Origin: Acidovorax sp. Leaf191 | Lineage (GTDB): Bacteria > Pseudomonadota > Gammaproteobacteria > Burkholderiales > Burkholderiaceae_C | DNA: 64,000 bases | Direction: 5' to 3' | NCBI RefSeq assembly: GCF_001424425.1 | Contig: NZ_LMPT01000022.1 | Span: 345,260 to 409,259 of the forward strand | Part shown: in pieces, positions 1-8,594 of the stretch | Layout: every line of letters starts with the position of its first letter | Numbering within the stretch: the first letter of the stretch is position 1 | Notes under the pieces: generated by a model | Seen by the model: only the letters and a program-made list of their open reading frames with translations | Databases searched by the model: none | What the model was told of the DNA's origin: nothing | Program-made: the position numbers and the translations under genes

Positions 1-615
1 TTCTTGGCAACGGTGGCTGCTGCGGGCTTCTTGATGGCCTACTGGCTGTCCCTGGGCAAAATTTCCGCAGCGTTGTCGCTCAACGTGTTGCTGTACGTGA
101 TGGCAGCCATGACCTTCAATCCGATCGCTCAAAGCGCAGGTCAAATACAATTGCACCCGGCGGTACGTCCTTTCCTGCAGATTGCGGAGCCAGGAACATC
201 CGCTCCATGGAAGCGCGTGTTAACGGTCGGCATAGATGACGGCATGCGTGCCGCCATGTCGCTGGCTTCAGCAGGTGTCCCGATCGTGAACGGTGTTTTC
301 TACTATCCACAGTTTTCACTGTGGGCAGAGATGCACCTGCCGCAAGCGGATCTCCTAGTAGTCAATCGTTACCAGCATCTTTTCTTCGCTCCTGGCGAGG
401 TCGAACCTCCGAGCACATACCGCGTAAGTACCCGTTCACAGCTATCGGACACGGTGTTCGTGACCATTGATGCCGCGCGCTTTGATTTCAAGGCGACCGG
501 CGCTCAAGTGGTACTCACCAAAGAAGCTGATGCCGATCAATTCATGAACAACCCTCAACTGCGGGTGCTCGGGAGGCACGCCGGTTGGGCGTGGTTTTCA
601 GTACATCCTCAATGA
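1..615 (+). CDS. C-terminal part of a polytopic membrane protein (5' end outside window)
   Basis: The frame is open from the first base, so the gene starts upstream; an in-frame TTG at 4 is not a convincing start. The first 40 or so residues are hydrophobic and look like the last membrane segments of a larger integral membrane protein. The remaining 160 residues form a soluble tail without a motif I recognise. The sequence looks less GC-rich than what follows. The stop TGA overlaps the ATG of the next gene (ATGA), which suggests translational coupling. Surface-polysaccharide or glycosyltransferase-like membrane proteins often have this layout, but that is a guess and no function is assigned. 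Confidence 0.6.
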   Translation, partial: FLATVAAAGFLMAYWLSLGKISAALSLNVLLYVMAAMTFNPIAQSAGQIQLHPAVRPFLQIAEPGTSAPWKRVLTVGIDDGMRAAMSLASAGVPIVNGVFYYPQFSLWAEMHLPQADLLVVNRYQHLFFAPGEVEPPSTYRVSTRSQLSDTVFVTIDAARFDFKATGAQVVLTKEADADQFMNNPQLRVLGRHAGWAWFSVHPQ

Positions 616-2645
616 TTACCCTTAAAAACGTTACCCTGCGACGCGGCGCCAAAGTCGTGCTCGACAGCGTGTCTGCCACCATCAACCCCGGCGAGAACGT
701 CGGTTTGGTGGGGCGCAATGGCGCGGGCAAGTCCAGCCTGTTTGCGCTGCTCAGCGGCAAGCTGCACGAAGACGGCGGGGACTTTCACATCCCCAGCAGC
801 TGGCGCATGGCAGAAGTCGCGCAGAACATGCCCGAAACCGACCAGTCGGCCACGGACTTCGTCCTGGAGGGTGACACGCGCCTCGCCGAAGTGCAGCAGC
901 AGTTGCTGGACGCCGAGGCCAGCGACGATGGCATGGCCATCGCCCACGCCTACTCGGACCTGCACGACGCTGGCGCGCACGACGCAGTCGCGCGGGCGCA
1001 GGCGCTGATCCTGGGCCTGGGTTTTCGGGTCAGCGAACTCGACAACCCGGTCGACAGCTTCTCGGGCGGCTGGCGCATGCGCCTGCAATTGGCGCGCGCG
1101 CTGATGTGCCCCAGCGACCTGCTGCTGCTCGACGAGCCCACCAACCACTTGGACCTGGACGCCCTGGTCTGGCTGGAAGCCTGGCTCAAGCGCTATGCGG
1201 GCACCATGATCGTGATCAGCCATGACCGCGAGTTTCTGGATGCCATCACCAACGTGACCCTGCAGATCCAGGCCGGTCAGTTGAACCGCTACGGCGGCAA
1301 CTACAGCAAGTTCGAGGAGCTGCGCGCGCAGCAGCTGGAGCTGCAACAGGCCAGCTTCTCCAAGCAGCAGGAGAAGATGGCCCACCTGCAAAAATTCATC
1401 GACCGCTTCAAGGCCAAGGCCAGCAAGGCCAAGCAGGCGCAAAGCCGCGTCAAGCAGCTGGACCGCATGGAGAAGATCGCTCCAGTGCTGGCCGAGGCCG
1501 ACTTCACCTTCGAGTTCAAGGAACCGGCCAACCTGCCCAACCCGATGCTGGCCATCAGCGATGCATCGTTCGGCTATGTGGACGACGAGGGCGTGCCCAC
1601 CACCATCCTCTCGGGCGTGAACCGCTCGGTGCTGGCAGGCCAGCGGATCGGCATTCTGGGTGCCAACGGCCAGGGCAAGTCGACCCTGGTGAAGACCATC
1701 GCGCGCACCATGAAGGCGCTGGGCGGCAGCGTGACCGAGGGCAAGGGCCTGAACATCGGCTACTTCGCGCAGCAAGAGCTCGATGTGCTGCGCCCCGCGG
1801 AGAACCCGCTGGAGCACATGATCCGCCTGGCCAAGGAGCTGGGCCCAGACCTCAAGCAACCCAGCCGCGAACAGGACTTGCGCAGCTACCTGGGCACGTT
1901 CAACTTCACGGGCGACATGGTCAAGCAGGCTGTGGGCACGATGAGCGGCGGGGAAAAAGCCCGCCTGGTGCTGGCGATGATCGTCTGGCAACGCCCCAAC
2001 CTGCTGCTGCTGGACGAGCCCACCAACCACCTGGACTTGGCCACCCGCGAAGCCCTGGCCATGGCGCTCAACGACTTCGACGGCACCGTCATGCTGGTCA
2101 GCCATGACCGCGCGCTGCTGCGCTCGGTCTGCGAGGACTTCTGGATGGTGGGCCGCGGCGTGGTGGGGCCCTTTGACGGGGACCTGGACGCCTACCAGCG
2201 CTACCTGCTCGATGAATCCCGGCGTCTGCGCGAAGAGGCACGGCTGGCCGATCAGGCGCAGACGTCCACAGCGCGTGCGGACGCCCCCGCGGCTGCACCA
2301 CCGGCCCCTGCAGCCGCCCCCGTGCAGAGCACTGCTGTGGCTGCCCCATCCCTCGCTCGCGATGGACGGGAACAGCGCAAGCTCGATGCCCAGGCGCGGC
2401 AACAGCAGGCCGAAAAGACCAAGCCGCTGAAAAAAGAGCTGGAGCAAATCGACAAACGCCTGGCAGCGCTCTCGGCCGAACGGGCCACCCTGGAGCACAA
2501 ACTGGCCGAATCGCTCGCCCCGGCAGACATCGCAGACTGCGGAAAACGGCTGAAAGCCGGCCATGACGAGACGGCGCGGCTGGAAGAAAGATGGCTTGAA
2601 ATTTCTTCGCTGCTGGAGGAAATTCAGGCGGCCGTCGCCGGATAA
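612..2645 (+). CDS. yheS: ABC-F family ATPase, YheS-like ribosome-associated factor
   Basis: A 677-residue protein with two ATP-binding cassettes and no membrane domain, the layout of the ABC-F class that acts on ribosomes rather than in transport. Cassette 1 has Walker A at G34-S41 (GRNGAGKS), signature FSGGW and LLLLDEPTNHLD. Cassette 2 has Walker A at about residue 350 (GANGQGKS), signature MSGGEKAR and a second DEPTNHLD. A charged linker joins the cassettes, and an Ala/Pro-rich stretch leads into a C-terminal coiled coil. The ATG at 612 is chosen because it overlaps the preceding stop and starts directly on the first strand of the cassette; a TTG 27 bases upstream is less likely. Length and C-terminal extension fit YheS better than EttA or Uup, but subfamily assignment is by eye. 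Confidence 0.85.
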   Translation: MITLKNVTLRRGAKVVLDSVSATINPGENVGLVGRNGAGKSSLFALLSGKLHEDGGDFHIPSSWRMAEVAQNMPETDQSATDFVLEGDTRLAEVQQQLLDAEASDDGMAIAHAYSDLHDAGAHDAVARAQALILGLGFRVSELDNPVDSFSGGWRMRLQLARALMCPSDLLLLDEPTNHLDLDALVWLEAWLKRYAGTMIVISHDREFLDAITNVTLQIQAGQLNRYGGNYSKFEELRAQQLELQQASFSKQQEKMAHLQKFIDRFKAKASKAKQAQSRVKQLDRMEKIAPVLAEADFTFEFKEPANLPNPMLAISDASFGYVDDEGVPTTILSGVNRSVLAGQRIGILGANGQGKSTLVKTIARTMKALGGSVTEGKGLNIGYFAQQELDVLRPAENPLEHMIRLAKELGPDLKQPSREQDLRSYLGTFNFTGDMVKQAVGTMSGGEKARLVLAMIVWQRPNLLLLDEPTNHLDLATREALAMALNDFDGTVMLVSHDRALLRSVCEDFWMVGRGVVGPFDGDLDAYQRYLLDESRRLREEARLADQAQTSTARADAPAAAPPAPAAAPVQSTAVAAPSLARDGREQRKLDAQARQQQAEKTKPLKKELEQIDKRLAALSAERATLEHKLAESLAPADIADCGKRLKAGHDETARLEERWLEISSLLEEIQAAVAG

Positions 2646-2668
2646 AAATGTAAAACCCTGTAAGAGAT

Positions 2669-2691
2669 GCTGGATGATTTTGGCATCCAGC
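2669..2691 (+). terminator. stem-loop after the ABC-F gene, possible terminator
   Basis: An 8-bp perfect stem (GCTGGATG with CATCCAGC) and a 7-base loop lie 24 bases past the yheS stop. No clean T-run follows at once (GCTTTCTGG), so Rho-independent termination is only possible. Confidence 0.35.
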
Positions 2692-2838
2692 GCTTTCTGG
2701 GCAACAACTTTTTGCTACAAATAGAGTAGCGGTTTGGAAGCTGAAGAACAGGGGCGTTGCGGTTGCATTTTTTTGCGAAACGCTGTCAACGCATCCGGAT
2801 GGGCCCGCGTTGTTGGTACATCACAGGAGTTTTTCAGT

Positions 2839-2913
2839 ATGAATACCACCGCAATCTTGTCCGCCTGGCCCGAAGACGAACGCGACCGCAAGCGCGCTCC
2901 CGCCCGCTTCTAA
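2839..2913 (+). CDS. possible 24-residue peptide (leader or small protein)
   Basis: ATG-to-TAA frame of 25 codons with an AGGAG Shine-Dalgarno at 2825-2829 and a 9-base spacing. The peptide begins MNTTAILSAW and ends in a charged, Arg/Pro-rich tail (KRAPARF), a composition seen in some regulatory leader peptides. It does not precede a plus-strand gene; the transcript would run into the terminator at 3095-3121. It could be a small protein, part of a small RNA, or chance. I do not recognise the peptide. Confidence 0.3.
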   Translation: MNTTAILSAWPEDERDRKRAPARF

Positions 2914-3094
2914 GACCGCCGTCCGGCCTCTGTCCTGAATCCCGATCCAAGGATTCCAACCCATGCAAGCCCTGAGCCTTGTTCGCAGACCGTGCATTTC
3001 GTGCGCAGGTGCGGCTAGCTGTCTGGCTTCATCCAGGAGGCGTATCCATCAGCAGCGGCTTTGATGCCCTGCATCCATGAATGCACTCCCCCAA

Positions 3095-3121
3095 CAAAAA
3101 ACCCCGCACTGCGGGGTTTTT
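3095..3121. terminator. bidirectional Rho-independent terminator
   Basis: Stem ACCCCGC/GCGGGGT with a 3-base loop, preceded by six A's and followed by five T's. It can end plus-strand transcription from the 2.7-3.0 kb region and minus-strand transcription leaving phaB, whose stop lies about 130 bases away. Confidence 0.75.
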
Positions 3122-3252
3122 GCTTTTTGGGGAAGCAGGCTGGGTTTGCGCGGCGCACTTGGCCTCCCATCCTCCCACCCCAAGATCAACCGAGGCCCAC
3201 CGCTGCGCGCCGCCTTGGGGCGCCTGGGCAGCGGGGTCCTCGCGATGGCCTG

Positions 3253-3990
3253 TCAGCCCATGTGCAGGCCGCCGTTGACGGAGAAATCGGCACCCGTGGC
3301 GTAGCCGCCCTCTTCCGATGCGAGCCAGGCGATGATCGACGCGATCTCGCTGGGTTCACCCAGACGCTTGACGGGCACGGTGGCGACGATTTTCTCCAGC
3401 ACGTCGGGGCGGATGGCCTTGACCATGTCCGTCCCGATGTAGCCAGGGCTCACGGTATTGACGGTCACGCCCTTGGTGGCGAGTTCCTGGGCCAGCGCCA
3501 TCGAAAAACCGTGCATGCCGGCCTTGGCGGCCGAATAGTTGGTCTGGCCTGCCTGGCCCTTTTCGCCGTTGACGGAGCTGATGTTGATGATGCGGCCCCA
3601 GCCTTTTTCCACCATGTCCGCCACCACTTGCTTGGTGACGTTGAACATGCTGTTGAGGTTGGTTTCGATCACTGCATCCCAGTCTTCGCGCGACATCTTG
3701 AGGAACATGCGGTCGCGGGTGATGCCGGCGTTGTTCACCAGCACGTCGATGGTGCCGTGCTCGGCCTTGGTCTTGCCAAATGCTTCCACGGTGGAATCCC
3801 AGTCGCCGACATTGCCCACCGATGCGTAGAAAGTGAAGCCCTGGGCCTTTTGTTCAGCCAGCCATTTGGCATGGTCACGGGTCGGGCCGCAGCCTGCGAT
3901 GACCTTGAAGCCCTCCTTGTGCAGGCGCTGGCAGATGGCGGTTCCGATGCCGCCCATGCCGCCGGTGACGTATGCGACTTTCTGGCTCAT
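3253..3990 (-). CDS. phaB: acetoacetyl-CoA reductase
   Basis: A 245-residue short-chain dehydrogenase/reductase that reduces acetoacetyl-CoA to (R)-3-hydroxybutyryl-CoA with NADPH, the second step of polyhydroxybutyrate synthesis. The N-terminus carries the nucleotide-binding turn TGGMGGIG (residues 9-16). NNAG is near residue 87, and the catalytic Ser/Tyr/Lys fall at about S139, Y152 and K156 (NISS, NYSAAKAG). Length and sequence are typical of PhaB. A GGAG Shine-Dalgarno lies just upstream of the ATG. It follows phaA on the same strand, but a strong terminator at 4188-4215 separates them, so phaB probably has its own promoter in the 4.0-4.18 kb gap. Confidence 0.93.
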   Translation of the reverse strand: MSQKVAYVTGGMGGIGTAICQRLHKEGFKVIAGCGPTRDHAKWLAEQKAQGFTFYASVGNVGDWDSTVEAFGKTKAEHGTIDVLVNNAGITRDRMFLKMSREDWDAVIETNLNSMFNVTKQVVADMVEKGWGRIINISSVNGEKGQAGQTNYSAAKAGMHGFSMALAQELATKGVTVNTVSPGYIGTDMVKAIRPDVLEKIVATVPVKRLGEPSEIASIIAWLASEEGGYATGADFSVNGGLHMG

Positions 3991-4187
3991 GTGATTTCTC
4001 CTTGTTGGTTGTGTAAAGCGCTCACCGCCACTCTAACCAAGAAATCAGACACTGCCGTGAAGGAAAACACTGAACCCCTTTCGTTTTCGACATATTGATA
4101 TGCCCGCCATGAGCCCTATCTCCGTCTCCTGCGGTTGATCACTGTTTTGGTGCGTTTGGCAGCCCCGCAATAGCGACATCCGGAAAC

Positions 4188-4215
4188 AAAAAAAGCCGCG
4201 CAATGCGCGGCTTTC
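4188..4215 (-). terminator. Rho-independent terminator downstream of phaA
   Basis: Perfect 7-bp stem GCCGCGC/GCGCGGC with loop AAT. On the minus strand it is followed by seven T's. It sits 65 bases beyond the phaA stop and upstream of phaB. Confidence 0.8.
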
Positions 4216-4279
4216 TCATGGCAGGACCAGGGCCAATGCGGGTCGCAGAGGCTTTCTCCGTGGCCTGGTCGGTACCCGA

Positions 4280-5458
4280 TCAGCGCTCCAGCGCCAGCGA
4301 CACGCCCATGCCGCCGCCAATGCACAGCGCGGCGACGCCTTTCTTCGCGTCGCGGCGCTGCATTTCATGCAGCAGCGTGACCAGGATGCGGCAGCCGGAT
4401 GCGCCGATGGGGTGGCCGATGGCGATGGCACCACCATTCACGTTGACCTTGGCGGGGTCGATGGCCAGTTCTTTGTTCACAGCGCAGGCTTGCGCGGCAA
4501 AGGCTTCGTTCAGTTCGAACAGGTCCACGTCGGCAGCGTTCCAGCCAGCGCGCTCCAGCGCCCTGCGCGTGGCCGACACAGGGCCCATGCCCATGGTGGC
4601 GGGGTCGAGGCCGGTGGTGCCAAAGGACGCGATGCGGGCCAGGGGCTTGAGGCCCAGGGCCGCCGCCTTCTTGGCGCTCATCACCACCACGGCGGCCGCG
4701 CCGTCGTTCAGGCCCGAGGCATTGCCAGCGGTCACGCTGCCCGCCTTGTCGAACGCGGGGCGCAGGCCGGCCAGGGCTTCTGCATTGGTCTTGCGGTTCA
4801 GGTATTCGTCGGCGTTGAAGAGGATGGGATCGCCCTTCTTTTGCGCCAGGCTCACGCCCACGATCTCATCGACGAACTTGCCGGCATCCTGCGCGGCGGC
4901 CGCCTTTTGCTGGCTGCCCAGCGCCAGCGCGTCCTGCATGTCGCGGGTGATGCCGTATTGCTTGGCCACGTTCTCGGCGGTGATGCCCATGTGGTACTGG
5001 TTGTAGACGTCCCACAGGCCGTCGACGATCATGGTGTCGACGAGTTTCCAATCGCCCATGCGCTGGCCTTCGCGCGAGCCGGGCAGCACGTGGGGGGCCA
5101 GGCTCATGCTCTCCTGTCCGCCGGCCACCACGATCTCGCTGTCGCCCCAGGCCACGGCCTGGGCGGCCAGCATCACGGCCTTGAGGCCGGAGCCGCACAC
5201 GGCGTTGATGGTCAGCGCCGGGGTTTCCTTGGCCACACCGGCCTTGATGGAGGCCTGGCGCGCGGCGTTCTGCCCCACGCCGGCGGTCAGCACCTGGCCC
5301 ATGATGACTTCGCCGATCTGGTCGGACGACAGGCCCGCGCGGGCGATGGCTTCGCGTATCACGATAGAGCCCAGCTCGGTGGCCGGGGTCTTGGCCAGCG
5401 CGCCACCAAACTTGCCCACTGCAGTGCGGGTGGCCGAAACAATGACGATGTCTTCCAT
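4280..5458 (-). CDS. phaA: acetyl-CoA acetyltransferase (beta-ketothiolase)
   Basis: A 392-residue biosynthetic thiolase that condenses two acetyl-CoA to acetoacetyl-CoA, the first step of PHB synthesis. The acyl-accepting cysteine is C88 (NAVCGSG). The C-terminal pair is H349 (GHPIGASG) and C379 (CIGGGMG), all intact. Length matches the PhaA/AtoB family. The ATG is preceded by a GAAGGAC ribosome site. It lies 119 bases downstream of phaC on the same strand, so phaC-phaA is probably one transcript ended by the terminator at 4188-4215. Confidence 0.94.
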   Translation of the reverse strand: MEDIVIVSATRTAVGKFGGALAKTPATELGSIVIREAIARAGLSSDQIGEVIMGQVLTAGVGQNAARQASIKAGVAKETPALTINAVCGSGLKAVMLAAQAVAWGDSEIVVAGGQESMSLAPHVLPGSREGQRMGDWKLVDTMIVDGLWDVYNQYHMGITAENVAKQYGITRDMQDALALGSQQKAAAAQDAGKFVDEIVGVSLAQKKGDPILFNADEYLNRKTNAEALAGLRPAFDKAGSVTAGNASGLNDGAAAVVVMSAKKAAALGLKPLARIASFGTTGLDPATMGMGPVSATRRALERAGWNAADVDLFELNEAFAAQACAVNKELAIDPAKVNVNGGAIAIGHPIGASGCRILVTLLHEMQRRDAKKGVAALCIGGGMGVSLALER

Positions 5459-5577
5459 GGAATGTCCTTCTTTGTGGTTGGGTCGGTGCGTGCCCGCACA
5501 GGCGGGCTTGTCTGGTTGGCGTGAACGGCGGTCTCGCCGGGTAAGGTAATTCTCTCAGGCCTTCAAGTCAGGACTTT

Positions 5578-7278
5578 TCAGGACTTTTGCTTAACGTAGC
5601 TGCCTGGTGCGGGCTCGATGGCCTTGAATTTGGTGCCCTTGCCATACGCCTTGGGCGCGGCGATCTGCTTGCCTGCGTGGCCCTTGAGCCAGCCCGACCA
5701 GTCGGTCCACCAGCTGCCAGGGTGCTCGGTGGCACCTTCGAGCCACTGGTCCAGCGTGGCCGGGAACTTGCTGTCGGCGCGTATCCAGTGGCTGCGCTTG
5801 CCTTTGGAGGGTGGGTTGATCACGCCGGCGATGTGGCCCGATGCGCCCATCACGAAGCGCTTCTTGCCCGGCAGCACCTGGGTGGAGGCATAGGCGGCAG
5901 TGGCTGGCACGATATGGTCTTCGCGCGAGCCGTAGATGTACACGGGCAAGGTCAGCTGGCCCAGGTCCATCTTCTCGCTGCACACGGTGAGCTTGCCGGG
6001 TTGCACCAGCCTGTTTTCCAGGTAGAAATTGCGCAGGTACCAGGCATAGAACGGGCCCGGCAGGTTGGTGCTGTCGCTGTTCCAGTACAGCAGGTCGAAC
6101 GGGGGTGGCGTCTCGCCCTTGAGGTAGTTGCCCACCACGTAGTTCCACACCAGGTCGTTGGGCCGCAAAAAGCTGAATGTCGATGCCAGGTCCTGCCCCT
6201 TCATCAGCCCGCCCTGGCCCATCTGCATCTCGCGGAACTTGACGAAGGCTTCGTCGATGAACACATCGAGAATGCCGGTGTCCGAAAAGTCGATGAGCGT
6301 GGTGAGGAAGGTGGCGCTGGCCACAGGCTCTTCGCCCCGCGCCGCCAGCACCGCCAGGGCGTTGCTCAGGATGGTGCCCCCCACACAAAAGCCCAGCGCA
6401 TTGATCTGCTCGGCCCCGGTGATGCTCTGCACCACATCGATGGCGGCCATCGCGCCGTCTTCCACATAGTCGTCCCAGGCCTTGTGGGCCAGGGTGTCGT
6501 CAGGGTTGCGCCAGCTGACGACGAAGGTGCGGTGGCCCTGCTCCACCGCATAGCGGATGAGCGAGTTCTCGGGCTGCAGGTCCAGGATGTAGAACTTGTT
6601 GATGCACGGTGGCACCAGCAGGAAGGGCCGCTCGTACACCTTGGCGGTGAGCGGCTTGTACTCGAGCAGCTGGAACAGTTCGTTCTCGAACACCACGGCG
6701 CCCTCGGTGGTGGCCACGTTGCGGCCCACTTCGAACAGGCTCTCGTCCGTCATGGAGACATGGCCCTGCGTGATGTCGTGCAGCAGGTTCTGCATGCCCT
6801 TGGCGATGCTCTCGCCCTTGGTTTCGATGGCCTTCTTCTGCGCTTCGGCGTTGAAGGCCAGGAAGTTGCTGGGCGCCATGGCGGCCATCCATTGCTCGAC
6901 GCCGAAGCGGATGCGCGCCTTGGTCTTCTCGTCGGACTCCACCGCGTCGGCCAGGCCCATCAGGGTGCGGGCGTTGAGCAGGTAGGCAGCGGCAGAAAAT
7001 GCGGCCACCGGGTTGCTGGCCCAGCCTTCGCCGGAAAACCGCCGGTCCTTGACCTCGGGCGTGCCCTGCAGGCCCTGCGCCCACAGTTGCTTGGCTTCGT
7101 CCAGGTACTGCTGCTGCAGTGCCTGCAGCTTGGAGGGAGAAAATTGAAGCTGCGGGGCCGTGGGTGCGGATGCGCCCAGATCCATCTTTTGGAACGACTG
7201 CAGTGCCTGCGACCAGCTTTGCCCGAAAATCTGTTGGAACTGCTGGGCGCTATCGGCCCAGGGTGATTCAGAATTCAT
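5578..7278 (-). CDS. phaC: class I poly(3-hydroxyalkanoate) synthase
   Basis: A 566-residue class I PHA synthase that polymerises (R)-3-hydroxybutyryl-CoA into granules. The alpha/beta-hydrolase core has the lipase-like box GFCVGG, with the nucleophilic cysteine at about C298. The acidic residue of the triad lies in the GSREDH region, and the C-terminal histidine in SGHIAGV. The N-terminal part is the PhaC N domain. The frame is open 45 codons further upstream, but the ATG at 7278 is chosen because AGGAAAG precedes it and MNSES is a normal synthase start. First gene of the phaC-phaA-phaB group; its promoter should lie in the 134-base gap to the divergent gene at 7413. Confidence 0.93.
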   Translation of the reverse strand: MNSESPWADSAQQFQQIFGQSWSQALQSFQKMDLGASAPTAPQLQFSPSKLQALQQQYLDEAKQLWAQGLQGTPEVKDRRFSGEGWASNPVAAFSAAAYLLNARTLMGLADAVESDEKTKARIRFGVEQWMAAMAPSNFLAFNAEAQKKAIETKGESIAKGMQNLLHDITQGHVSMTDESLFEVGRNVATTEGAVVFENELFQLLEYKPLTAKVYERPFLLVPPCINKFYILDLQPENSLIRYAVEQGHRTFVVSWRNPDDTLAHKAWDDYVEDGAMAAIDVVQSITGAEQINALGFCVGGTILSNALAVLAARGEEPVASATFLTTLIDFSDTGILDVFIDEAFVKFREMQMGQGGLMKGQDLASTFSFLRPNDLVWNYVVGNYLKGETPPPFDLLYWNSDSTNLPGPFYAWYLRNFYLENRLVQPGKLTVCSEKMDLGQLTLPVYIYGSREDHIVPATAAYASTQVLPGKKRFVMGASGHIAGVINPPSKGKRSHWIRADSKFPATLDQWLEGATEHPGSWWTDWSGWLKGHAGKQIAAPKAYGKGTKFKAIEPAPGSYVKQKS

Positions 7279-7412
7279 GCTCTTTCCTCGGTGGTTGGTC
7301 GTTCGCAGCGGCTGGGCTGTGTGTCTCGGCTTCATTGTTGCCCACCGGCTTGTGCAAGGCAACGGCTTCACCCCACTCTTGCATCCAACCGCTTGTTCAA
7401 TACCCGCAACCA

Positions 7413-7778
7413 ATGTACCTGATCGTCATCGTCTGGACCTACGTCACCCTCATGATGGCCGTGGCCGAAGCCACCAGCCCGGTCGGCACCGTGCTGGGGG
7501 CCATCGTCACCTTCGTGCTGTATGGACTGCTGCCCATGAGCATCCTGGTGTACATCCTCGGAACACCGTCCCGCAAACGCAAGATCAAGGCGCGCCAGGC
7601 GGCCGAGCAGGCTGCGTACGACGCACAGCAAGCGGCAGCCAAATCAGTGGATGCAGACGTCAACGGCGATGTGGTTGACCTGACACCTGCACCAGGGTCA
7701 GTCGCGCCAGATGCAGGCGGCGAAGCGCCCGCTACTCCCCAAGGTGCCGCTGTCGCGCCGGTGCGAAAAGAACCGTGA
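7413..7778 (+). CDS. small membrane protein with two transmembrane segments
   Basis: A 121-residue protein starting MYLIVIVW. Two hydrophobic segments (about residues 2-20 and 26-48) are followed by a basic stretch (SRKRKIKAR) and an Ala/Pro-rich tail that is probably disordered. The shape resembles small uncharacterised membrane proteins next to pha genes in Comamonadaceae, but no function can be assigned. It is divergent from phaC. Its last 81 bases overlap the 3' end of the convergent pgeF gene. Confidence 0.65.
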   Translation: MYLIVIVWTYVTLMMAVAEATSPVGTVLGAIVTFVLYGLLPMSILVYILGTPSRKRKIKARQAAEQAAYDAQQAAAKSVDADVNGDVVDLTPAPGSVAPDAGGEAPATPQGAAVAPVRKEP

Positions 7779-8594
7779 GGCATTGGTCACCGTGCACCAG
7801 GCTGCGCTGCTGTCATTGCCGTAGATGCTGGTGATGCCCAGCGCCTGCAACCGCAGCCGCGCCAGCCCCGCCAGATCGCACAGGTACTTGCCCGGCATGC
7901 CCGCGCGGGGCGTGAAGCAGGCCTGCGCAGCCGCAGACACGTCGCAGAACGCGGCCCGCACCTCGGCACCGACCTCGAATGCGGTGGGCCCGATACAAGG
8001 ACCTAGCCATGCCATGGTGTCCGGTGCGGCACCAGCGGTCGCCCCCGCAGGTGCTGCCAGGACGTTTGCTTCGATATTGATAGCGCCTGGCGCTTGATGG
8101 GCAAGCGCAAGAGCACCAAAGCGCTCTACCACAGCCTCCAGCACACCTTGGCCGCCCTGCCCCGCCAAGCCGCGCCACCCTGCATGCGCTGCAGCCACCA
8201 CAGTGCCTGATCGATGTGCCACCAGCACCGGCAGGCAGTCGGCCACCATGATCGTGCAGGCCACGCCGGTGTCCGTGGCCACGCAGGCATCGGCATCGGT
8301 GCCATCGGCCGTGGCGTGGTCAAGCTGCACCACGCCGTCGCCATGCACCTGGTTCAAAAAGACGGGCCGCACGCCGGCGGACACGGCCTGCACACGGGCC
8401 TGCAAGCGCAGGCGGTTGGTGTGCACGGCCGCGGGGTCGTCGCCCACATGGGTGCCCAGGTTCAGGCTGTCGTAGGGCGGCTGGCTGACCCCGCCGGTGC
8501 GCGTGGTGCACAGCGCATGCACGCCCGGTGGCGCAGGCCAGTCGGGCACCAGCCAGTCGGCGCTGGCCCCTGGGGCAGCAGTGTGGCCGGTCAA
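7698..8594 (-). CDS. pgeF: purine nucleoside phosphorylase / polyphenol oxidase family protein (PgeF, YfiH, DUF152)
   Basis: About 298 residues. Motifs of the family are present in order: NQVHG, VADCLPV, AAHAGWRG, the GPCIGP block and a C-terminal ASRFFSHRRD. The conserved His/Cys/His that bind zinc are in the first three. Family members have been reported to act as purine nucleoside phosphorylases and to edit peptidoglycan precursors. The chosen TTG at 8594 overlaps the maiA stop (TTGA); a GTG 45 bases inside is possible. Between the AHAGWRG and GPCIGP motifs is an extra stretch of roughly 30 residues that contains a copy of the dispersed palindrome (8075-8118). Confidence 0.8.
   Translation of the reverse strand: MTGHTAAPGASADWLVPDWPAPPGVHALCTTRTGGVSQPPYDSLNLGTHVGDDPAAVHTNRLRLQARVQAVSAGVRPVFLNQVHGDGVVQLDHATADGTDADACVATDTGVACTIMVADCLPVLVAHRSGTVVAAAHAGWRGLAGQGGQGVLEAVVERFGALALAHQAPGAINIEANVLAAPAGATAGAAPDTMAWLGPCIGPTAFEVGAEVRAAFCDVSAAAQACFTPRAGMPGKYLCDLAGLARLRLQALGITSIYGNDSSAAWCTVTNASRFFSHRRDSGTLGSSGRFAACIWRD
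8075..8118. repeat. dispersed CGCTTG-type palindrome inside pgeF
   Basis: Core CGCTTGATGGGCAAGCG at 8091-8107 with flanking TTGATAGCG and CAAGAGC. It is one of several similar elements in the window and is translated as part of pgeF, in a linker absent from typical family members. Confidence 0.6.

Noticed and set aside
609..2564. Long minus-strand frame opposite the ABC-F gene
   Set aside because: The sense strand encodes all expected ABC motifs; the antisense product is His/Gln/Val-rich low-complexity sequence.
2714..2730. GCTAC/GTAGC inverted repeat after the ABC-F gene as another dispersed palindrome
   Set aside because: It lacks the CGCTTG/CAAGCG core, so it is not counted in the family.
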